Of a stretch of 64,000 bases of DNA, positions 1 to 7,549 are shown one piece after another. Position 1 is the first letter of the stretch. Every line of letters starts with the position of its first letter. Below the pieces are notes generated by a model. It searched no databases, was not told the origin of the DNA, and saw only the letters and a program-made list of their open reading frames with translations. The DNA is from Polyangiaceae bacterium. GTDB taxonomy: Bacteria > Myxococcota_A > Polyangia > Polyangiales > Polyangiaceae. The stretch covers positions 186,001 to 250,000 of the forward strand of contig JAICUB010000001.1 in the NCBI GenBank assembly GCA_025936045.1, written 5' to 3'. The translations under genes and the position numbers were made by a program.

Positions 1-420
1 GAGACCGGACGACGCCTCCTGCCGGGGGGCGCCGCCGGACGTCCAAACCTCCTCGACGCCTTTCTCGCTCCAGGGCCCGCCCGCGACCTGCTCACGAACT
101 TCCCCGAGGTCGCCTGGTCGCTCGCAGCTCGCTTCACGCGCGCGACGGCCGGGATGCACGCGAGTCCCGAGCTCGAGGCACTGCGCCGGCGCATGGACGG
201 CTATCTTCGCGGGATCCCCCGTCCCGTCACCAGCGCTGCCGGCGAGCTCGTCGTCTGTCCGACGTTTCGTATCGGCACCGAGCTCGTCCGAACGGTCGGC
301 ATGACCCTCCGCTTCGGGCCCAGTCGCGACGTGACGCTCGAGGAGCTTTCCGTCGATGTGCTCTACCCGCGGGACGAGGCTGCCGACAGGTTCTTCCGAG
401 CCCTCGCAACGGCCCACTGA
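1..420 (+). CDS. XRE/MmyB-type transcriptional regulator, 3' part
   Basis: The reading frame is open from the first base of the window to a TGA at 418-420, so only the C-terminal 139 residues are visible and the true start lies outside. The pattern (Asn-Leu-Leu near the start, then a helix rich in Ala/Arg, an 'ELEALRRRMDGY' segment, and a beta-rich tail) resembles the MmyB-like ligand-binding domain that follows an XRE helix-turn-helix in many high-GC regulators. The DNA-binding part would be upstream and cannot be seen. The next genes (DoxX-like and SDR) are on the same strand about 100 bp downstream, a common arrangement for targets of such regulators. The family assignment is by pattern only. 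Confidence 0.6.
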   Translation, partial: ETGRRLLPGGAAGRPNLLDAFLAPGPARDLLTNFPEVAWSLAARFTRATAGMHASPELEALRRRMDGYLRGIPRPVTSAAGELVVCPTFRIGTELVRTVGMTLRFGPSRDVTLEELSVDVLYPRDEAADRFFRALATAH

Positions 421-425
421 GCTCA

Positions 426-465
426 CATACCCGAACAGGGTATGGGCCGGGAGCCGACGGCTCCC
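426..465. promoter_or_regulatory. Two adjacent inverted repeats (terminator or operator)
   Basis: Two short perfect inverted repeats follow the stop codon of the regulator: CATACCC-gaaca-GGGTATG at 426-444 and GGGAGCC-gac-GGCTCCC at 449-465. Neither is followed by a T-run, so an intrinsic terminator is uncertain. Their place between a regulator gene and the DoxX/SDR pair also fits an operator. Confidence 0.4.
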
Positions 466-521
466 CAGGTTCCTCGTGTGACCAACACGGTGCGCTCTCT
501 CACGGAAGGACGGCAAGTGCG

Positions 522-929
522 ATGACCATCCGACGAGCCATGTATGCAATCACGACCGCGCTCGCCGTGCTCGCGTTTGCTGGCTCAGGTCTGGCGAACC
601 TTCTCCACGCTACCCACGTGGCAGAAGACATGAGCCACTTGGGTTATCCGACGTACTTCATGACGATCCTCGGCACTTGGAAGCTCCTCGGCGCGCTCGC
701 GATCAGCGCGCCGGGGCTCGCGCGGGCGAAAGAGTGGGCCTACGCGGGCATGCTGTTCGACCTCACCGGGGCCGCGGCTTCGCGGGCGGCCATGGCTGAC
801 GGCCCGGTGCTGGTGTTGGTCCCGCTGCTGATCGCCGTGGTCGTGGCGGTGTCCTGGGCGACGCGGCCGGCGCGCCGCAGACTGGGGTCGCCCCTCTTCG
901 AGCAGCCAAGCCGAGTGGAGGTCGCATGA
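522..929 (+). CDS. DoxX-like family membrane protein
   Basis: This 135-residue protein has about four hydrophobic segments (roughly residues 8-25, 45-65, 72-90 and 95-112) and a basic C-terminus. Its length, an early conserved 'TWKLLGA' motif and the hydrophobic pattern match the DoxX-like (DoxX_2) family of small inner-membrane proteins. Members of this family have no well-defined reaction and often sit beside oxidoreductases or redox regulators. The stop codon overlaps the start of the following SDR gene by four bases (ATGA), so the two are translationally coupled. The ATG at 522 is preceded by a GGAAGG-like ribosome binding site. Confidence 0.75.
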   Translation: MTIRRAMYAITTALAVLAFAGSGLANLLHATHVAEDMSHLGYPTYFMTILGTWKLLGALAISAPGLARAKEWAYAGMLFDLTGAAASRAAMADGPVLVLVPLLIAVVVAVSWATRPARRRLGSPLFEQPSRVEVA

Positions 930-1828
930 AAGGCCCGATTGACGCGAGCCGATTCGGACCGTGGGCGGTCGTTACCGGGGCTTCCTCGGGTATCGGTCGG
1001 GAAATTGCCCGAGGCGCCGCGGCGAGCGGCTTGAACGTGGCGCTGGTCGCCCGCCGCGTCGCGCGGCTCGATGAGCTCGGACGCGAGCTTGCGACTCGAT
1101 TCGGCGTCTCGTACCGCGCCGTGCAGGCCGATCTCAGCGTGCCTGAGGGGGTCGCAGCCGTTCTCGAAGCGACCTCCGCGCTCGACGTCGGGCTATTCGT
1201 AGGGAATGCGGGTTTCGCCAACCCTGGCGAGCTCTGGCGGCTCGAGCGAGGCGAGCTCCTCCGCGCGGTCCATCTGAAGATCGACGCAAACCTGATGCTC
1301 GTGCATCACTTCGCGCCCGCGCTCGTCGCGCGCGGGCGGGGCGGCATCCTCCTCACGTCTTCGATAGGGGGACTCAACGGCGTGCCCTACGTCTCCAACA
1401 CCGCGGCGCTCGAGGCCTACGTCCTGACGCTCGGCGAGGGGCTACACGTGGAACTGGCTCGGCACGGCGTGCGGGTAACCACGCTGATGCCGGGGCCCAC
1501 GCTCACGGAGTCGATGGCTAAAATGGGCGTCGAGCCCGCTCAGATGCCCGTGAAGCCCATGTCAGCCGAGCGGGTAGCGCTCGAAGGCCTGCGCGCTCTC
1601 CAAGCGAATCGGGCAACTCACATTGCCGGCAGACTCAACCGCATCATGTCTCGACTGATGCCCCGGTCGCTAGCGACCCGATTGACGGGGGCGATGATCG
1701 GGAAAGCCTTCGCCAAGCCCGGACTTGCGGCGTCCGCACCGGCCCGATTGCCGGAGGCACGGCGCGCGACGGTGCAAAACCTGCAGGCGCCGCCTACAGC
1801 GGACACCGTTCGAAGCGATCAATCATGA
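926..1828 (+). CDS. SDR-family protein lacking the catalytic Tyr/Lys
   Basis: This 300-residue protein is a short-chain dehydrogenase/reductase by fold. The nucleotide-binding motif TGASSGIG is at residues 17-24, there is an NAG motif in the middle, and a PGP motif follows the active-site region as in DltE-like SDRs. Aligned on the 'PY...AxVL' block of that subgroup, the catalytic Tyr is replaced by Thr159 and the catalytic Lys by Glu163, while Ser145/Ser146 remain. It may therefore bind NAD(P) without normal dehydrogenase activity, or use another mechanism. It is coupled by ATGA to the DoxX-like gene. Its 3' end overlaps the convergent SRPBCC gene by six bases. The fold is certain, the inactivity is inferred. 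Confidence 0.85.
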   Translation: MKGPIDASRFGPWAVVTGASSGIGREIARGAAASGLNVALVARRVARLDELGRELATRFGVSYRAVQADLSVPEGVAAVLEATSALDVGLFVGNAGFANPGELWRLERGELLRAVHLKIDANLMLVHHFAPALVARGRGGILLTSSIGGLNGVPYVSNTAALEAYVLTLGEGLHVELARHGVRVTTLMPGPTLTESMAKMGVEPAQMPVKPMSAERVALEGLRALQANRATHIAGRLNRIMSRLMPRSLATRLTGAMIGKAFAKPGLAASAPARLPEARRATVQNLQAPPTADTVRSDQS

Positions 1829-2332
1829 ATGCAGAGCCTTCGCCGCCGCCGCTACCTGCGCAAACGTGCCGAGCAGCCGGCCCCAGTCGCCCTCGGTATC
1901 GAAAATACGTCGCATCTCGTCGCGACGGGCACCGTACCGATCGAGACGGCGATGCTCGAGTTCGACGCGTGTCGCGTCGGTGCCCTCGGGGATGAACCGG
2001 ATCTCGATCTCCGTCTTCAGTTTGGGATCGTACTGCCAATCGGCAGTGATGTCCCACGAGAGGACGAGCCGCGAAGGCGGTTCCCAGGCGAGCACGGTTC
2101 CCCAGTCGCAGGTGCTGTCGTCGTCCCCGCGCTCGTACCACCGACCACCCACGCGTGGCTCGACGACGGCTGCTACCGCCTTCGCCTTGCCGATCTTGTA
2201 GTGCTCGAGGGGCCACCAACTGCTCATGTTTGCCGTGAAAACGCGCCAGGCGGTAGCCTGCGGCGCTTCCACCCGCATCATCTTGCGTACGCTGTTCGGA
2301 TCGCTTCCATCTGTAGCCATCTGCTCAACCAT
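1823..2332 (-). CDS. SRPBCC (AHSA1-type) domain protein
   Basis: This 169-residue protein has the START-like SRPBCC pattern of the AHSA1 group: an N-terminal strand ending in 'AWRVFTANMSSWWP', a central 'GGRWYERG' strand, 'WEPPSRLVLSWDI', and a C-terminal helix containing 'GDWGRLLGTFAQ'. These proteins form a hydrophobic pocket for small ligands, and the ligand here is unknown. I chose the ATG at 2332 because GGAAG lies about five bases upstream and it overlaps the ArsR stop by eight bases, a coupled junction. A longer in-frame extension upstream only re-reads the ArsR gene. ArsR-SRPBCC pairs are a very common two-gene unit. Confidence 0.85.
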   Translation of the reverse strand: MVEQMATDGSDPNSVRKMMRVEAPQATAWRVFTANMSSWWPLEHYKIGKAKAVAAVVEPRVGGRWYERGDDDSTCDWGTVLAWEPPSRLVLSWDITADWQYDPKLKTEIEIRFIPEGTDATRVELEHRRLDRYGARRDEMRRIFDTEGDWGRLLGTFAQVAAAAKALHS

Positions 2333-2654
2333 CACGCTTCCTTTCGTTCGCTGCTTCTCTCTCCGCTGCCTGCTTGAAGGCGGCGAGTGTGTCGTCCCAG
2401 AATCCGTCGAGCCACTGCCGCAGGACCTCGAGCCCGCGCTGGTCGACGGTGTAGAAGCGCCGCGTCCCCTCGACGCGTGCCACGACGAGCCCCGCACCCT
2501 TGAGCGCTTTGAGGTGCTGCGAGACCGCCGGACGAGTCACATCCATTCCGTCGGCTATCTCCCGTACGGAGCGACGGCCGCTCCGTAGCCGCTTGAAGAT
2601 TCGTCGGCGCGTAGGGTCGCCGAGGGCATCCAGAACCCGTTCTGCGGGAAGCAT
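2325..2654 (-). CDS. ArsR-family winged-helix regulator
   Basis: This 109-residue protein has the ArsR-type winged helix: 'LGDPTRRRIFKRL' at the N-terminus, the recognition helix 'TRPAVSQHLKALKGAGLV' around residues 39-56, and a wing 'RVEGTRRFYTVD'. No cysteine metal-binding motif is visible, so it belongs with the SRPBCC-linked, non-metal ArsR regulators. It is first in a two-gene operon with the SRPBCC gene. An inverted repeat 20-38 bp upstream of the start is a good candidate autoregulatory operator. The ATG at 2654 gives the family's usual length. Confidence 0.88.
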   Translation of the reverse strand: MLPAERVLDALGDPTRRRIFKRLRSGRRSVREIADGMDVTRPAVSQHLKALKGAGLVVARVEGTRRFYTVDQRGLEVLRQWLDGFWDDTLAAFKQAAEREAANERKRDG

Positions 2655-2673
2655 CCGGACGCAATGATAAGTT

Positions 2674-2700
2674 TTGGCTAACCGTTAGTCAAGGCTAACC
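2674..2700. promoter_or_regulatory. Candidate ArsR operator (inverted repeat plus extra half-site)
   Basis: TTGGCTAAC-c-GTTAGTCAA (2674-2692) is an inverted repeat with one mismatch. It is followed directly by a further half-site, GGCTAACC, at 2693-2700. It lies just upstream of the ArsR start, in an AT-richer patch than its surroundings. Autorepression through it is inferred. Confidence 0.6.
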
Positions 2701-2756
2701 ATTGCGACCGGTATCCGTCGGCCCGCGAGCGGCGCGCCGGGCGCACGCGCTCGGGT

Positions 2757-3194
2757 TTACTCGCCGCCGCCGCGATAGACGATGAGAACGTCGCGCTTCG
2801 CCCGATGGACGATGCGATCGGCCGTGGTCCCGAGGATCCGATCGAAACCGTGATAGCCGTGGTTGCCGATCACGATCAGATCCACATCGTGGGCTTCCGA
2901 GGCCGCCAGAACGGCACGGTCCGGAGAAGCATCCGCCTGTACGAGGACGCGGCACGGCTGGCCCGCGTCCGTGGCGGCGTACTTCATCAGCTCTTCATGC
3001 GCGGCTCGTACCAGTTCCGCGCCCAGTGTGTCGGGAGGGCCTCCTGCGCCCGCCGCCGGGAACTCCTGGACCGCATCCACTGCTCTGAACAACAGGAGCT
3101 CGGCGCCGGAGTCCCGGCTGATCTCGAGGGCGCGTTGAAAGACTCCCGGAGCGCGCGAGGACCCGTCGAGCGCGACCAGCACACGACGTATCAT
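2757..3194 (-). CDS. Universal stress protein (UspA family)
   Basis: This single-domain 145-residue USP starts with 'RRVLVALDGSSRA' and ends with the ATP-binding signature region 'GNHGYHGFDRILGTTADRIV', containing the G-x2-G phosphate-binding pattern. It is cytoplasmic, with no signal or membrane segment. It is the last gene of the RND efflux operon. Its start overlaps the pump's stop (ATGA at 3194-3191), so it is co-translated with an efflux pump, which is unusual company for a USP. Family members bind ATP and modulate stress survival; the partner here is unknown. Confidence 0.9.
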   Translation of the reverse strand: MIRRVLVALDGSSRAPGVFQRALEISRDSGAELLLFRAVDAVQEFPAAGAGGPPDTLGAELVRAAHEELMKYAATDAGQPCRVLVQADASPDRAVLAASEAHDVDLIVIGNHGYHGFDRILGTTADRIVHRAKRDVLIVYRGGGE

Positions 3195-6100
3195 GCCGGC
3201 AACTCCGCGTGGGTGGCCGGCGTAGCCTCCTCCTCCGTCTCCGGTCGTTCGCGCTTGGCCAAGAGCAGGAACATCACCGGCACGAGGAACAGCGAAAGAA
3301 TCGTGGAGGAGGTGAGCCCACCGACGACCGCGAGCGCGAGCGGTTGGTTCGCTTCGGTTCCTTTCTCGAGGGCGAGCGCGGTCGGCACGAGCCCAATCAC
3401 CGTCGCGAGGCTCGTCATGACGATCGGCACGAAGCGCGTGCGGGCCGCCTGCACGACGGACTCGAGCTTGTCCGTGCCTTCCGCGAAACGACGGCTCGCG
3501 TCGTCGACCAACAAGATCCCGTTCGAGACGGCGATGCCCACGACCATCAAAACTCCCATCAGCGCCGTGATCGAGAAGCCTTGCCCGGCCGCGAGCAGGG
3601 CCATCACGATGCCGACGAGCGACACGGGGATCGTGAACAACATCACGAACGGCAGACGCAACGATTTGAATTGCGAGGCCATGATCATGAACACGACCAT
3701 CACCGCGAGCAGGATGCCGACGCCGAGCCCCGAGAACGTGTCGCGCATGAGCTCGACCTGTCCGACATAAGAGAAATCGATGCCGCTCGTGGTGGGGTTC
3801 GTTCTGAGTTTTTGTTCGAGCTCCGCGGCTGCCGTTCCGATGTCGCGTCCCTCGGTTTGCATGAGCACGTGAGCCGCGCGCTGCAGCTGGTTGCGCTCGA
3901 TGGCGATCGGGCCGACCGAGCGCCGCACCGTGCCGTAGCCGCCGAGCGTGACCGCCTTGCCGTTCTCGATGCGCGCCGGAACCTGCGCGAGCGCGTTGGG
4001 ATCGGGGATGGCCTTGCCGTCGTAGTAGGTCACCACGTAGTACGATTGGCCGTTATTCGGGTCGATCCATACGCTCGGCGTGTTGATGTTTCCGAGGGTC
4101 GCCTCGAGCGTGGTCTGCGCCGCGCTGCGCAGCGAGAGACCGACCAGCCCCGCCTTCGCGCGATCGGTTTTGACGCGCACCTCGGGATAGTTGGTCTCGA
4201 GTGACACCCGCACGTCCCGAACGCCCGCCACGCTGCGCGCAACTTCCGCGACCGCGCGCGCTTGGGCGTCGAGTTCGGCCAAGTTGTCGTTGCGGACTTC
4301 CACGACGAGCGGCGCGATATAGCCGTTGGAAAAGACGCTCGCGACGAGCCCTCCCGGCCACTGCAAAAACTCGACGCCCGGATAGTGACGCCGCAAGATC
4401 TCGCGCATTCTGTCGGCTATTTGACGCTGCGACAGCGAGCGCTCCTCCGGATCGGACAAGGCCACACGAATGAACCCCATGTGCGGTCCGTTGTTGGGAC
4501 TGGTCATGGCGCTGCGGGCGTTGCTGGGCGAGCCGACATTGGCGAGCACGAGCTTGGCGGCGCCCTTCGGCAATTCCTTGGCCAGCGTTTTGCCCATGTC
4601 CTCCAGCATGTGCGCCGCGTCTTCCAGGGACACCCCGGGCGACACGCGCACGTAGACCCGCTCCATGGCCTCGTCGATCTCCGGGAAGAACGTGCTCGGC
4701 AGCCGATATGCCGCGAGCACGCTGCCCGCAACGAGCACCAGGGCGGCTGCGACGACGAAGCCCCGGTAAGGAATGACCGCGCGCAGAGCGCCCGCATAAC
4801 CGCCGGCGACGCGTTGAACGATCGCCTCACAGCGTTTCGCCAGGGGGCCCGGCTGCTCGTGGTGTCCCAACAAATAGCGGCACGCCACGGGGGTGATCGT
4901 CATGCTCACCAGGTAACCGGCGAACATGCCGACCGCGACCGTGAGCGCGAGCGGCGCGAACAGTTTCTTCGCAAGCCCGGCAAAAAGCAGCACGGGCATC
5001 AACACCGAGGTGGTCGTGAGCGTCGCCGCGAGCGTGGGCAGGGCGACGGCCTGCGTGCCCTCGAGCGCCGCACGCCACGGAGACTTGCCGAGCAGACGGT
5101 GGCGATGGACGGATTCGAGCACGACGACGGAGATGTCGACGAGCGGCCCCATCGCGAGCGTCAGGCCTCCGAGCGTGAAGGCGTTGAGGGTCTGCCCGGT
5201 CGCGTACAGCACGATCAGGATGATGCCGAACGAGATCGGAATCGCGATCGCCGAGATCAACACGGCGCGCGCGCTCTGCAAGAAGAACAGAATGATGAGG
5301 CCGATCAACACCAGTGCCTGCAGGATCTCCTTGCGCAGCCCCCGATACGTCGTCTTGACGAACGTCGACTGGTCGAAGATGGGCTTCACCTGCAGGCCCG
5401 GCGGCAAATCCTTGAGCTTCGACACCGCGTCCTTGACCGCCTCCACGATCGCGATGGTGTTGCCTCCCGGTACGCGGAGTACATTCAGGTAAACGCCGTC
5501 CTGGCCGTTCATCCACACCGCTTGCGTTTCAGGGCTGCCGCCGTCCTCCACCTTCGCGACGTCCCGGATCAGAATCGGCTTTCCGTTCACCAGCTTGACG
5601 AGCGCGTCGCCGATGGTCCGGGTCCGCTCCGGGACGGCGTTCGTGTACACGTTCGCGCTGAATTTGGGCGAGAGGAACATGCCGGAGGGCAAGAGGGCGT
5701 TGGACTGAGAGACGGCGGCCGCTACGTCGCTCGAAGTGACGCCTCGCGCTTGCGCAGCCGCGGGGTTGACGACCACGTTGATCTGTCGTTGCCGGCCGCC
5801 GTTGACCGAGGCGCTCGCGACGCCCGGAATACCCTCGAGCAAGGGCTCCACGTTGTTGAGCGCGTAGTCGTAGAGCTGCGGTCCCGTCAGACCCCCGCCG
5901 TAGACGGCGACCTGCACCACGGGCGCGTTCGACGGATCGTATTGCAGAACGAAGGGCGGCAGCACGCCGAGCGACTTCGGAACCGCGGACATGGCGAACG
6001 CGGTCTGCTGCTGGACGAGCGTTTGAGCGGCGTTGAGGTCCGTCCCCCATTTCATCCACACCCAGACGATGCTGAGGTTGTTCCGCGAAATGCTCTCGAC

Positions 6101-6331
6101 GTGATCGACGCCCGGCGTCGCGCTCACGTACTTTTCGATGCGCCAGGTGAGCGTCTTCTCGACGTCTCTCGGACCGAGCCCGGGCGCGAGCGTGCCCACG
6201 ACCAGCACGGGCGGCGTGAGCTCGGGAAACGTATCGATCGCCATGCGCGGCGTCACGACAAAGGCGAACACCACGAGCGCGATGCCGAGCATCAGAATCG
6301 CTATCGGGTTCTTGAGCGAGAGGCGCGTCAT
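3191..6331 (-). CDS. RND efflux transporter permease (AcrB/CusA-like superfamily)
   Basis: The 1046-residue inner-membrane pump has the usual RND layout: TM1, a large periplasmic loop, TM2-6 from about residue 340, TM7, a second loop and TM8-12 near the C-terminus ('VMVVFMIMASQFKSLRLP', 'GIAVSNGILLVDDASRR'). Length matches HAE/HME pumps. In TM4 the proton-relay pair normally Asp-Asp reads Asp399-Ile400, so one of the two aspartates is missing; a clade-specific relay is possible. It is coupled by ATGA to the adaptor upstream and to the USP downstream. The tripartite complex would export a substrate from periplasm or membrane to the outside. The substrate cannot be deduced. Confidence 0.92.
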   Translation of the reverse strand: MTRLSLKNPIAILMLGIALVVFAFVVTPRMAIDTFPELTPPVLVVGTLAPGLGPRDVEKTLTWRIEKYVSATPGVDHVESISRNNLSIVWVWMKWGTDLNAAQTLVQQQTAFAMSAVPKSLGVLPPFVLQYDPSNAPVVQVAVYGGGLTGPQLYDYALNNVEPLLEGIPGVASASVNGGRQRQINVVVNPAAAQARGVTSSDVAAAVSQSNALLPSGMFLSPKFSANVYTNAVPERTRTIGDALVKLVNGKPILIRDVAKVEDGGSPETQAVWMNGQDGVYLNVLRVPGGNTIAIVEAVKDAVSKLKDLPPGLQVKPIFDQSTFVKTTYRGLRKEILQALVLIGLIILFFLQSARAVLISAIAIPISFGIILIVLYATGQTLNAFTLGGLTLAMGPLVDISVVVLESVHRHRLLGKSPWRAALEGTQAVALPTLAATLTTTSVLMPVLLFAGLAKKLFAPLALTVAVGMFAGYLVSMTITPVACRYLLGHHEQPGPLAKRCEAIVQRVAGGYAGALRAVIPYRGFVVAAALVLVAGSVLAAYRLPSTFFPEIDEAMERVYVRVSPGVSLEDAAHMLEDMGKTLAKELPKGAAKLVLANVGSPSNARSAMTSPNNGPHMGFIRVALSDPEERSLSQRQIADRMREILRRHYPGVEFLQWPGGLVASVFSNGYIAPLVVEVRNDNLAELDAQARAVAEVARSVAGVRDVRVSLETNYPEVRVKTDRAKAGLVGLSLRSAAQTTLEATLGNINTPSVWIDPNNGQSYYVVTYYDGKAIPDPNALAQVPARIENGKAVTLGGYGTVRRSVGPIAIERNQLQRAAHVLMQTEGRDIGTAAAELEQKLRTNPTTSGIDFSYVGQVELMRDTFSGLGVGILLAVMVVFMIMASQFKSLRLPFVMLFTIPVSLVGIVMALLAAGQGFSITALMGVLMVVGIAVSNGILLVDDASRRFAEGTDKLESVVQAARTRFVPIVMTSLATVIGLVPTALALEKGTEANQPLALAVVGGLTSSTILSLFLVPVMFLLLAKRERPETEEEATPATHAELPA

Positions 6332-7548
6332 CGCGGCTTGCCCTGCTCACCTGCGAGGCCGGCGACGGCGGGATCGGGACTCGCGATCACGCGATCTTTG
6401 TCGTTGAGTAAGGCGCGCCCCTCGCTCACGACCTTGCTGCCGGGCTCGAGTTTGGTGTCGAGGAAGAGGTCTCCGCCGAGCTCGCCCTCGACGTGGTAGC
6501 TGCGCTTGTTCGCCACGCCGCCGTCAACGACGAAGACGCTGGCTTTTTCGCCGCGTACCGTCGCGGCGTACAACGGGATCTTCACGGCGGGAGTCGGCTG
6601 TCCGACCTCGATGCGAAGCTCGGCAGTCGTTCCGACGGGCAGCTCGCGCGCCGGGTCGGCGACGTCGAGCTCGAAGTGAACCGTGCGTGTCGCCAAGTCG
6701 GCCGCGGGCGCTCGGCGCGAGATCGTCGCGACCAGGTCGCGATCGGTCGCGAGCATGTGGACTTTGGCTTTCGTCCCCGGCGCGACGACGTTGAAGTCGA
6801 CTTCGGGCGCGTCGGCGAGGATGCGCACCGTCGAGCGATCGACGAGTGACACGATCGATATGCCCGGTCGTACGAAAGCACCCGGGTCAATCGTGCGCGT
6901 CGCCACCTCGGCGTCGAACGGCGCCCGCAGCACGCAATCTCCGACCTCGAGGGACGCGCCCAAGAGCTTGGCCCGGGTGGCCAAGAGCTCGGCCTGCTGC
7001 GCGGAGCTTTGCGCCGTCTTCTGTTCCACCTCGTTCGGAGACACGAAGCCGCCGTCGAGCAAACCTTGGATGCGGGAGGCTTCGTGCGCCGCCGCTTCCT
7101 GCTGAGCTTCGAGCGCGCGCGCCTGCATGGCCACGGCTTGGCTGGTCGCCCCCGCGTTGCGGCAGTCCAGCGTGGCGAGCACGTCACCCTTCTTCACGAC
7201 CGCGCCCGGCCGAACGAGCACGGTATCGACGTAGGCAGCGACCAACTGCGGCCCCACGCGCGCTTCGGTCCACGGCGCCAATGTTCCGATGTACGTGCGA
7301 GACGAGCGGAAGGTCGTGGCGACTGCCTCGACCACCGCGACCGGTTTCGCCGACTGACTCAAGGCGACCTTGTTGGTCTGCGCCTCGGCGTGCACCACCA
7401 TGAGCCCACCCGTAACGAGTAGAGCCAGCGTCGTCCCGACGATTGCGAAGGGCACGACCCTGCGCGGCTTTTGCGAGCCGCTGACCGGCGCCCCTTGTGT
7501 CTTCTGAACGGGAGCGAGGGAGGCGTCCTCGGGATCTTCGGTCGTCAC
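6328..7548 (-). CDS. RND periplasmic adaptor (HlyD/MFP family)
   Basis: This 406-residue membrane-fusion protein has an N-terminal anchor around residues 20-42. A lipoyl half-motif follows ('VLVRPGAVVKKGDVLATLD'), then a coiled-coil hairpin rich in Ala/Gln/Glu, the second lipoyl half ('LRAPFDAEVATRTIDPGAFVRPG') and beta-barrel and membrane-proximal domains. I chose the GTG at 7548: GAAGGAAAC lies just upstream and it starts right after the outer-membrane-factor stop. The much longer frame upstream only shadows that gene. It bridges the RND pump and the TolC-like channel, and its stop overlaps the pump start. Confidence 0.9.
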   Translation of the reverse strand: MTTEDPEDASLAPVQKTQGAPVSGSQKPRRVVPFAIVGTTLALLVTGGLMVVHAEAQTNKVALSQSAKPVAVVEAVATTFRSSRTYIGTLAPWTEARVGPQLVAAYVDTVLVRPGAVVKKGDVLATLDCRNAGATSQAVAMQARALEAQQEAAAHEASRIQGLLDGGFVSPNEVEQKTAQSSAQQAELLATRAKLLGASLEVGDCVLRAPFDAEVATRTIDPGAFVRPGISIVSLVDRSTVRILADAPEVDFNVVAPGTKAKVHMLATDRDLVATISRRAPAADLATRTVHFELDVADPARELPVGTTAELRIEVGQPTPAVKIPLYAATVRGEKASVFVVDGGVANKRSYHVEGELGGDLFLDTKLEPGSKVVSEGRALLNDKDRVIASPDPAVAGLAGEQGKPR

Positions 7549-7549
7549 T

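Noticed and set aside
4262-6499. 745-aa open frame on the plus strand opposite the RND pump
   Set aside because: Low-complexity Arg/His/Asp-rich reading typical of antisense frames in GC-rich genes; no family pattern.
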